DNA of 64,000 nt, taken from positions 167,472,833 to 167,536,832 of the forward strand of contig OZ024743.1 in assembly GCA_964016885.1 (NCBI GenBank). Reading direction: 5' to 3'. This DNA comes from Eledone cirrhosa. Lineage: Eukaryota; Mollusca; Cephalopoda; Octopoda; Eledonidae. A program made the position numbers and the translations under genes. Position 1 is the first letter of the stretch; each line of letters begins with the position of its first letter. The notes under the pieces are model-generated. The model was given only the letters and a program-made list of their open reading frames with translations, ran no database searches and was not told the origin of the DNA. Positions 56,721 through 64,000 of the stretch are shown piece after piece.

Positions 56721-57350
56721 ACCTCGCCCTCAAACCCTCTAATGACCCGGTGGGTAGACAATGGCTGCAACATCCCACTTACCGAATAAGATAGGGGAAA
56801 CCCCAGCTTACATAGTTAGATGTACCTCTTTTCTTTTCCTTTCTGTTTTCTTCTTCCCTCTGTCTCTTCCTATCACTTCCTTCCACTCCCTATCTTCTTC
56901 CTCTTCCTTTTCCCCCTTTCGCCTACCCCAAGACAGCCTATCGGGCCTTTGTAGCCTCAGTATCCCCACCCCAGTAAAGATAGCATTGGCCGAAAACGCA
57001 ATATAAACTAATTATAGCAGCTGTTTTAGACCCCAGAGATTTTTTTACTAGCCAATTCTATAATTTCAAAACTTTTCATTTATTTAGTATCTTCTATTCT
57101 CAAATTATTAACCTATTCTATAGCATTGGCCGAAAACGCAACACCAACTTAATATAGCAGCTGTTTTAGACTCTACAGTTTTTTTTATCACTTCTTACTA
57201 TCTAATTTTATATTTTTATATATTTTTCTCTTATTTATTTATTATCACCTAATCTCAATTGATTTACCTATTCTATAACGTCCCTTCTCTATTTTCTCCA
57301 GAATCCTTTTTTCGCCTACTTCCTCTGGCCTCGAAATCACGAAACGCCTC
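56721..57350 (+). mobile_element. PLE D 3' region with a 140-bp direct repeat and a PLE N-terminal scrap
   Basis: ATAGCATTGGCCGAAAACGC with TAGCAGCTGTTTTAGAC occurs at about 56979-57031 and again at 57119-57171. At 57275-57345 text equivalent to the family C start (LFYNVPSLFSPE, FFAYFLWPR) is found on the plus strand, so another PLE 5' piece lies here. Confidence 0.7.
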
Positions 57351-57840
57351 CCTACCCTATTTTTCCATTTTTCAATATACTACTGATTTTGATATCAGTA
57401 GATTACTGGGCCAAATCAAGTTATGTTATAATCTTTAAAAAATACTCGCACGAATTAAATACAAAAAAGTTTCAGTCCAAAACAAAAGCACGCTATTTCA
57501 AATTATATATTTTTGAAAAATAGTCTTGAATGTTCTCAAAGATTTGATCTTAATCGAAAAAGCTTTTTTGTTTTAAATTCTATATTTCACTGTTAGCTGT
57601 TGTAGTATTTTGAGTGGATAGACAATTCTACAATTCAAACTGTAAAGTCAAAATACAAAAGATGCAAAATATGAAGAATTTCTTATCTTTTTCTGAAATC
57701 ACAAACTCAGGGGAAAAATAGTACCTTTTAAAATAAAATACCTCGTAACAAAATAAAATACTTAGTAGCAACGAAGGAATTGAGAAGCTTGGTGACAGTG
57801 AGAAAGCATTATCTGTATCCCTTATATATATACATAGATA
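57351..57840. other. AT-rich, no gene seen
   Basis: Contains a TACTGATTTTGATATCAGTA imperfect palindrome near 57379. Nothing else recognised. Confidence 0.5.
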
Positions 57841-57845
57841 GATAC

Positions 57846-58033
<188 letters not shown>

Positions 58034-58465
58034 GTGCCTTGGTTTTGGTACAGAAAGAATTTTGTCTCCAGTTTTTATTGCCAGGTCAACGGCCACTGCT
58101 CTTTTCAACAACGCCAAATAAAAACGCCAAATATATATATTTATACCACTGGCCCGTCCGGCTGGCGTCTGGCTAGGTATACCGGCATTTTATCTTTTCA
58201 GGAATCCCCCCTACACTCCAGTGCAAAGATACCGCACGCCCTCTCTAGTCAGCGAGGGGGGAGGGGGGGGGGGTTAACGTGCTCTGATGTTGGGTTTGAA
58301 TAGTTTTTAGGATTCCCCAGTTCAGCAGCAAGTACGTTAAAGAAAATTGATAGTTACAACAGTAAAGGCTGAACAGAGAACATCATTTTTTAACAAACAA
58401 TAATTTGTACAACCATAATGAACATTCCAAGTAACAGAAAATATTTAAATTACATAATAAGTAAT
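58034..58465. other. Unassigned sequence
   Basis: No gene seen. Contains a G-rich run (AGGGGGGGGGGGG-like, near 58256-58273). Confidence 0.5.
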
Positions 58466-58656
58466 TGTGCGGCAGACAGGCTTTGCGGCATATAGCTACG
58501 CCCCTTTAGGTTCTAAATTCAAATTCCGCTAAGGTTAGCCTTTCATTCTTATGGCGTCGATAAAATAAAGCTCTAGTAACAACTTGCAGTTGATTTAATC
58601 GACTTTCCCGACCCACCACAAATTGTTGGCCTTGTGCCTAAATCAAAAACCAATTA
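58466..58656 (+). mobile_element. SINE, diverged subfamily
   Basis: Head TGCGGCAGACAGGCTTTGCG and CTAAATTCAAATTCCGC, body TATGGCGTCGATAAAATAAA, an extra central block (TGATTTAATCGACTTTCCCG) absent from the other SINEs, and the tail TTGTGCCTAAATC. The tail shows it belongs to the first SINE type. Confidence 0.8.
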
Positions 58657-58862
58657 ATTTCTAAGTGAATATAATCAACAATTTTTGTAAAAAAAAAAAA
58701 ATTTTACTATGGATGGTATAGCATAATGAAATATACTTTTACACGAATCTTAGTAAAGGGAAATAATATAGTACTTGAAGACACTGCCTGTACGACCTTC
58801 CCAAGAAGAAGAAGAAGAAGAAGAAGGCCAATAGAATTTTATATCTGTGAAGTAATAAAATC

Positions 58863-59013
58863 TTGGCAGTATCGGTTGAGGGTCGGACGCCTTGGCATTC
58901 GGAGTTCAAATCCCGCCGAGGTTAACTTTGCCTTTCATTCTTACGGGGTCGATAAAATAAAGCACCAGTAATGTACTGGGTAATTGCTGGCCTTGTGCCT
59001 AAAGTAGAAACAA
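58863..59013 (+). mobile_element. SINE (first type), short-head variant
   Basis: CAGTATCGGTTGAGGGTCGG, then GAGTTCAAATCCCGCCGAGG, ACGGGGTCGATAAAATAAAG and CTTGTGCCTAAAGTAGAAAC. It lacks about 30 bp between the two boxes that the copies at 1549 and 59052 have. Confidence 0.9.
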
Positions 59014-59051
59014 TGGAATAGTTTCTGTAGATGCTAACATGGATACGGCGT

Positions 59052-59236
59052 GGATTGGCATTATCGGTAGAGGGTCGGAGGCTATGCATTGACGCATAGA
59101 GTTACGGCCCTTGCCATTCTGAGTTCGAATCCCGCCGAGGTTAACTTTGCCTTTCATCCTTACGGGGTCGATAAAATTAAGTGCCAGTGATGCACTGGTG
59201 CATTGCTGGCCTTGTGCCAAAAAGTAGAAACAATTA
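59052..59236 (+). mobile_element. SINE (first type)
   Basis: GGCATTATCGGTAGAGGGTC, GAGTTCGAATCCCGCCGAGG (consensus B box), ACGGGGTCGATAAAATTAAG and TTGTGCCAAAAAGTAGAAAC. Full length. Confidence 0.92.
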
Positions 59237-59385
59237 ATTTAGAAGAAAATTATTACTTTTTTAGGTTATTCTGCTTTACTTTTCTCGGCGGGAATATATT
59301 TTAAGGGAAATAATGCAGTAGTTTGTAATTTGAATTGTTTCCCTTTTCAAAGAATACTGGATTTTCAAATGTAAAAGGTAATTAC

Positions 59386-59515
59386 ACACACACTACACAC
59401 ACACACACACACACAGACCACACCACACCACACACACACAAACACACACACACGCAGACGCTCGCACACACACACACACGCACACACGCATGCGTGCGCA
59501 CACACACACACATAT
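59386..59515. repeat. (CA)n microsatellite, interrupted
   Basis: CA units with several GC and GACC interruptions over about 130 bp. Confidence 0.95.
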
Positions 59516-59517
59516 AA

Positions 59518-59815
59518 ATCGTTGGATGAGCAATGTAAATGTGAGAGTTCAAGAGGAATCATATGTGGTGTGTAAGAGAAGACTGCGATGGTATGGAGAT
59601 GTGATGCACATGGATGATGAGCGATGGACGAAGTGCTAGGAAGTGCCAGAGGAAGGAAGTCACAGTAGAGGTACATCAAGAAAGACCTTGGCAGAAGTGG
59701 TGAAAGGTGACCTCAAATCGCTGAGACTCAAAGAGGAAATGACGAAGCAACGTGGTAAGTGGAAAGATGCTGTGTGGAGAAGGACCCGCCCAACCCATGC
59801 AAGTGTTGTATATAT
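59518..59815 (+). pseudogene. RTE-like LINE C-terminal fragment (plus strand)
   Basis: Reads VCKRRLRWYGDVMHMDDERW, a stop, then EVPEEGSHSRGTSRKTLAEV, VKGDLKSLRLKEEMTKQRGK, matching the C-terminus of RTE copy II (RRLRWYGHVMHMEDDRW, GRPRKSWAEVVRADLRSLKL). It is opposite in orientation to copies I and II, with no 5' part. Confidence 0.85.
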
Positions 59816-60020
59816 ATAAATATAAATCACATGAATACACCAATTTCGCAATTGAGGGATGAATATTTATTGTGTAACTGACACGTGTTTCGTTAATAAG
59901 CAAGTGAGTGTATCTAGAACCGTTAATCCGATGTATGTTTTCGGGGAATTCGAATTCCAATATTCTGTTTCAACAGTTTTACATATCAGCTTGTCGAAGT
60001 CTGACGATTTACACAGTTTG
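59816..60020. other. Unassigned, with a decayed ribozyme-like end
   Basis: The minus strand contains ACGAAACACGTGTCAGTTAC (about 59875-59900), resembling the 3' half of a PLE hammerhead (GAAAC, GUGUC), but the upstream core reads CUAGAUA. Probably a PLE end remnant. Confidence 0.35.
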
Positions 60021-61499
60021 TTGGTGTGCCTGTTGACTGATCTCCTTCTGTACTGTCTCAATCCACACTGCCTGGATGTTTAACATCCTGCTCCCATATT
60101 CCTCTCCAGAATGTTTTAGTTTGTTCCGCCCCAGGGATCAAGACGTTGCCTCTTTCTTTCCCCTCAAGCTGTCCAAACAGCATCTTCTGGTTGTTGTCGA
60201 ACATGCGGTTCTGTCTATACTGGCTGACCCTGTTCTCGTATCGACTGATGCGTTGCTTCAGTTCCTCTATGATAATATTTAGCTTTTTCCTCCTAGTTTT
60301 GTACTTTATTTCCAGTCTATTTTTAGTGTCTATGTTTTTTAGTGTCCCATTCAGTAGGGACTCAAGCTTTCCAATGTCATTTCTCATTTCCCTGATTTGA
60401 CCACTCAGTCGTTTCTTCCACCAAGGCTCTGCTCTTTCTTGTCTGTTGTTTCCTCTCGCTTTTATACCAAGTAGTTTCCTCACCGTATTAGCTGTTGCTT
60501 TGAGGATATTGTTGCACTGGTGAAGGCTCCTCGCCTCAAGGTATGGGATGACTTTGTTTACTTTAGCTGTTGTTTCTTTTAACTTTTTCCTGTCTACAAA
60601 TCTTAGGTTCATAGGTCTCCCACTATCATTGTTCAATTCATCTACCACTAAGTTTAGGATATCTACTAAATCTTGTCCTAGCCCGTCAGCATTCATCTCC
60701 TCAGTGGCCGTATCTCTGTTCCAGGTATTATTTATCTCAGCATTCAGATCATTGTCTGTTTCGGGTGGTTCCTCCGTTCTCTCGACCTCTTCACCTTCAT
60801 TTCCCACTGGCTCGTTTGCCTGGCATACTCCACCCTCCATCTCCAAGCTAATCTCTCTGCTCAGTTCTTCCAGTTCCAGCTCGCTTGTCCACCCATTAGT
60901 TCTTATTACCCGAGCCTGCCCGGCCAATTTTTGTTCATCTAATTTAAATGGACCAATCTCGTTCCAGATGTTATGCATCCTTTTCCTATAGCCTTTCTCC
61001 TTGGGGTTACTCTTCAGGTAACATTGCATAACAGTTCTATTCAATTCTTTCGTCCAGTTGGTTCTGGTCCCTTTCCTTCTTCTTCTTCCTCCTCCGACAC
61101 CAGCAGTATTTGGTTGACAGCCAGGTCCCTGCTGCTGAGCCAGGGAGCACCTGTTGGGTGAGAGTCTGTCACATGACATTCTAGTCTCCATTTCACCGTT
61201 CGAACTGTTTAGGTTCGACATTTAAACACTCTTATCGAGGATTGGCGAATGTATGGTTACATAACCACCGGTGATTTCATCACCTCCGGTGATTTCGTCG
61301 CTCCACGTGACTTTTGTGTGGCATTACCACGCTGTAGACGAACCCAAATAAACAAACAAACAAACAGGTAGAAAAAACCCCCAAAATGAATAAGCATAAG
61401 TTTCATTGTAATGTAGTGTCTGAATGTCTGACTTAGTTTTTCCCTTCCCTTCTCTGTCCGTCCGTTTGTTTTTCTCTTTTTATTTCCTTTACGTTTTTC
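60021..61499 (-). mobile_element. R4/Dong-type LINE, copy C, 5' part
   Basis: 5' untranslated region (61222-61499, matching 24744-25040) and the N-terminal third of the polyprotein. The element stops abruptly near 60021 without RT or 3' end, which is unusual because LINEs are normally lost from the 5' side. Confidence 0.85.
60058..61221 (-). pseudogene. R4/Dong-type polyprotein N-terminal region, copy C, open frame
   Basis: A 387-codon frame starting MSNLNSSNGEMETRMSCDRL at 61221. It is better preserved than copy A: ARVIRTNGWTSELELEELSR, FVDRKKLKETTAKVNKVIPY, EPWWKKRLSGQIREMRNDIG and a Lys/Arg-rich coiled-coil-like stretch to FWRGIWEQDVKHPGSVD. It ends at a frame change before the RT. No zinc finger motif is evident in this part. 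Function by itself unknown; it is the pre-RT region of the element. Confidence 0.8.
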
Positions 61500-62058
61500 A
61501 GGCCACATCCACAATCAGGCACGATCTTTTTTCCTTGTCCCAAACCACCAGGTCAGGTCTATTGTGTTCCAGTTTCTTGTCCGTCTGTATCCTAAAATCC
61601 CATAGCACCTTCACCTGATCGTTTTCTATCACCGACTCTGGCTTATGCTCATACCACTTCTCAGAATGTGATAAATTGTTTACTTTGCATAGGTGCCAGT
61701 GGATCACCCTGCCCATCACATCATGTCTCAAGCCTTTATAGTGAGTTTTTACACTCGGATACAATGTGAGCCACAGTCTCCTCTCTCCACAGATCCTGCA
61801 CAGTGGGCTAGCCTCCTCCTTGCCAATATGGTGTTTCAGCCACTTCGTTTTGAGGGCCTGCTCTTGCGCAGCCATTAGCATTCTTTCTGTAGCCTTTTTA
61901 AGGTCTCCTCTTCTCAACCAGTTCCATGTCTGTGGATCTCTGAATTCCGTTTTCTCAAAGAAGGTACTATAAAGGGATTTTTCATGAAGGTTGCTCTTTC
62001 TCCTCGTTGTTATTTCCTCCTTGGACATCCTCTGGTCTATTGTCCTCTCCTTCAGTAC
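61500..62058 (-). pseudogene. R4/Dong-type C-terminal fragment abutting copy C leader
   Basis: Minus strand from the (TTA)n array at 62059: MSKEEITTRRKSNLHEKSLY, NWLRRGDLKKATERMLMAAQ, SPLCRICGER (finger followed by a deletion), KWYEHKPESVIENDQVKVLW and the nuclease RPDLVVWDKEKRSCLIVDVA, cut at 61500. The next base on the minus strand is already the 5' leader of copy C. Two copies are joined here by deletion or by insertion. Confidence 0.85.
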
Positions 62059-62059
62059 A

Positions 62060-62152
<93 letters not shown>
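62059..62152. repeat. (TTA)n array
   Basis: About 31 units, at the 5' truncation point of the R4/Dong-type fragment. Confidence 0.97.
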
Positions 62153-62154
<2 letters not shown>

Positions 62155-62297
62155 AGTTGCATTTATCTTGCTTTATGTTCATACGAGTTATCACCAAGTC
62201 ACAACCAGTGACCTCAAGAGACAACAAGGTCCGCCATGTTCAAGAAAGAACATACATACTCACACATGCATCTTTAGTGTTTAGAATTGTGATGTAC
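62153..62297. other. Short unassigned spacer
   Basis: About 145 bp between a (TTA)n array and the next LINE 3' end. It contains no recognised repeat. Confidence 0.45.
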
Positions 62298-62572
62298 TTA
62301 TATTGACAGAATCTTCCTTAGTATATGGGCAGTTCCCATTAGTACTAACTTTTGTATTTCTCCTATACGCGGGTTTCCTGGGATTTGCGATAAGTAATCA
62401 TTAGACCCCTTAGGTATCATTCCCAGAGCGCCTACAACCACTGGTATTGTTTTAGTTCTCAATTTCCACATTTTTCCAATTTCTATCTCCAGGTCCTTAT
62501 ACTTGCTCAATTTTTCAAATGTTTTTATAGATACATTCTTGTCTATTGGAACAGACATATCAATTAGCAGGT
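62298..62572 (-). pseudogene. R4/Dong-type LINE C-terminal end, different subfamily
   Basis: Reads LIDMSVPIDKNVSIKTFEKL, SKYKDLEIEIGKMWKLRTKT, IPVVVGALGMIPKGSNDYLS and LVLMGTAHILRKILSI with a stop at 62298. This corresponds to the end of the restriction-like endonuclease (DVACPFD..., YQDLKWEVKRIW, PIVIGALG) of copies A-C but is clearly divergent. It is 5'-truncated at a (TTA)n array. Confidence 0.85.
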
Positions 62573-62597
62573 ATTATTATTATTATTATTATTATTG
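62573..62597. repeat. (TTA)n array
   Basis: About eight units between the truncated R4/Dong-type end and the start of Tx1-type copy 3. Confidence 0.95.
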
Positions 62598-64000
62598 GCG
62601 ACCTACGTAGGAAATCGTATTATCGTGAGCTCCGCAAAGGTTTGTTATTTCCGTTTGTTTAAAAATTGCCATTTATGGAAAATTTTATTGTAAACTGTTT
62701 ATAAGCACACATACATTGTTTTCCGAAAAGGACACCCAAAAGATTGGGGCCTTGTGCCCAAAATTTTAACTTTTATTATTATCCAAACATTTCTTTGAAA
62801 AAAAATGGCTAATTCCCCTCTGCACGAAGCAGCTGAAAGCCTTCCTCACAAAATAACACCTCACACCGACACCACCATTGTAAATGTTACTACGTTTGCC
62901 AACACAAAAAAAAATATAAGCAGTAGCAATATTTTAAATTTGTCTCAGGCAGACATTCATTTCCCGCCATTACCAATGACTGCAGGTGTTAAACCCTCCA
63001 CCACCACCACCACCGCGACAACCACCACCACCACCACCACCGCGACAACAGAAACAAAAGAAGAAAAAAATAAATTAACTCGTGACGTCGAAATGAAATC
63101 AAGCAAAATGGACTCTTCCCCACCAAAGACGACTGACGTCACCACCACCACAACTGAAAATAAAATTAATATTAACGATAGCAACAACAACAACAATGAC
63201 ATTATAAAACCGACCCTCAGTTTCGCCATCGTAGCAAAACAATTCGAAGCGTTCACGGTAACTCAAGAAGATTTAGAAAATGCCAAACAAATGGTAAAGA
63301 AAGATGGGTACAGGGTCAGCCTCACCCCCCCACCTAATAAAATGGAGCATCGGCGCCTGTGCACCGTGTCGTATAGAACAATAAATGTAAAATCGCGCCG
63401 AGTGGAACGGGCATCCGAGTCCCAAATCCAAAAAGCTTTGGGACATGTGTGGGCAAGAAAAACCCACATCAGACGTGGGCAAAAGTATGGAACCGTGGAT
63501 GTGTTCTTTGAAACACCAGAGGAGGCTAGAGAACACTCCATGGCCCCATTAAAAAGTGACGACCTCACACTCGTCCCAAGCTATTGTGGCCAGAGACTCG
63601 TAAAGGTCAGGGTAACCCACGTTCCACCGGCCATCGAAATTCCCTGGCTAATAGCGGCTGTCCTCGCCGGCATCGAAGCCAACACGAAAATAATAGCAGT
63701 AGCAAAAGAAAAGCAGGAAAACTGGTCCGGATCTGGAATGGAGCTCCTGATCCAAGCGGACCAAAAAAGCATTGAGGAGATCCCAGAGGTAATAGACCTC
63801 ACTGACGGCAGCCACCTCACGGTAATTGTCGAGGGCAGAAGACCTAGGTGTGTCGTTTGTGGTGAAGGAACCCACCTAAGGGCTTTCTGCCCTCAGGCTA
63901 AAAGGTTGAGGCCACCTCTCCTACCCACCCCAGTGACACAACCATCAACACCACCAGTAGCAGAGATGGCAGCAACAACTGTAGCAGCAACAACAGAAGC
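62598..64000 (+). mobile_element. Tx1/L1-type LINE, copy 3, running off the window
   Basis: Starts GGCGACCTACGTAGGAAATC after (TTA)n, the same 5' end as copy 2. The 5' untranslated region (62598-62804) is about 207 bp, closely matching 15408-15620. ORF1 follows and continues past the right edge. Confidence 0.9.
62805..64000 (+). CDS. LINE ORF1 (RNA-binding, CCHC), copy 3, intact to window edge
   Basis: ATG 62805 (MANSPLHEAAESLPHKITPH) begins a frame with no stop through 64000, 398 codons. Residues 1-60 are unique; about 65-85 is a Thr homopolymer region; about 145-275 is the domain shared with copies 1 and 2 (PTLSFAIVAKQFEAF, KSRRVERASESQIQKALG, KYGTVDVFFETPEEA, LVPSYCGQRLVKVRVTHVPP). The zinc knuckle CVVCGEGTHLRAFC has Cys349, Cys352, His357 and Cys362, all intact, whereas copy 2 has Tyr for His. 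Frame-breaking sites of copy 2 (A run near 15725, C run near 16148) are in frame here. Product: nucleic-acid-binding protein of the retrotransposon ribonucleoprotein. Confidence 0.88.
   Translation, partial: MANSPLHEAAESLPHKITPHTDTTIVNVTTFANTKKNISSSNILNLSQADIHFPPLPMTAGVKPSTTTTTATTTTTTTTATTETKEEKNKLTRDVEMKSSKMDSSPPKTTDVTTTTTENKININDSNNNNNDIIKPTLSFAIVAKQFEAFTVTQEDLENAKQMVKKDGYRVSLTPPPNKMEHRRLCTVSYRTINVKSRRVERASESQIQKALGHVWARKTHIRRGQKYGTVDVFFETPEEAREHSMAPLKSDDLTLVPSYCGQRLVKVRVTHVPPAIEIPWLIAAVLAGIEANTKIIAVAKEKQENWSGSGMELLIQADQKSIEEIPEVIDLTDGSHLTVIVEGRRPRCVVCGEGTHLRAFCPQAKRLRPPLLPTPVTQPSTPPVAEMAATTVAATTE

Noticed and set aside
59870..59935. Minus-strand ACGAAACACGTGTC as a hammerhead 3' half
   Set aside because: The 5' core reads CUAGAUA instead of CUGAUGA, and stem I pairing is weak; at best a dead relic.

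Overview
The window is repeat-dense animal genomic DNA with no recognisable host protein gene. A cephalopod mollusc, most likely an octopus, is the best fit. The evidence is tRNA-derived SINEs of the cephalopod type (the pairs CGGTAGAGGGTCGG and ACGGGGTCGATAAAATAAAG), many Penelope-like elements (PLEs), many non-LTR retrotransposons, long (TA)n, (CA)n and (TTA)n arrays, and high A+T. Species is inferred from repeat style only.

Layout. 1-9.3 kb: pieces of four PLE families (here F, A, E and B), a SINE with a clear target-site duplication, a lone minus-strand hammerhead ribozyme, a 193-bp direct repeat and large microsatellites. 9.3-21.2 kb: two head-to-tail copies of one Tx1/L1-type LINE (ORF1 with CCHC knuckle; ORF2 with EEP endonuclease, reverse transcriptase and CCHC), both broken. 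21.3-26.5 kb: two minus-strand LINEs with a C-terminal CCHC plus restriction-like endonuclease (R4/Dong type) and a Tx1 3' fragment. Almost every junction here is a (TTA)n array. 26.6-28.5 kb: a tandem array of about 314-435-bp units, each carrying a minus-strand type I hammerhead ribozyme (three intact cores, two decayed). This is retrozyme-like and is the most interesting object in the window. 28.5-31.7 kb: a nearly full-length family B PLE with its own hammerhead ribozyme at the 3' end. 32.1-32.5 kb: a 212-bp-arm near-perfect inverted repeat. 32.6-34.7 kb: the least repeat-like stretch, with a possible untranslated or short coding exon pair. 34.7-48 kb: decayed RTE-like and Jockey-like LINEs, including a nested insertion with a 10-bp duplication. 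48-50.5 kb: little recognisable. 50.5-57.4 kb: a SINE, a second family A PLE, and a head-to-head pair of PLEs (C minus, D plus). 58-64 kb: SINEs, further R4/Dong-like pieces, and a third Tx1-like LINE whose ORF1 is uninterrupted to the window edge.

How the parts fit. All coding sequence seen belongs to retroelements. PLE proteins combine a reverse transcriptase (YRDDG motif C) with a GIY-YIG nuclease; their RNAs can carry hammerhead ribozymes, and the small ribozyme-bearing tandem array is the sort of non-autonomous partner such elements may mobilise. Two unrelated LINE groups, one with an EEP and one with a restriction-like nuclease, both sit in (TTA)n tracts, so one microsatellite type has served as a shared landing site. 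The RTE-like LINE and a tRNA-headed SINE share a 3' tail, the usual sign of a LINE-SINE partnership.
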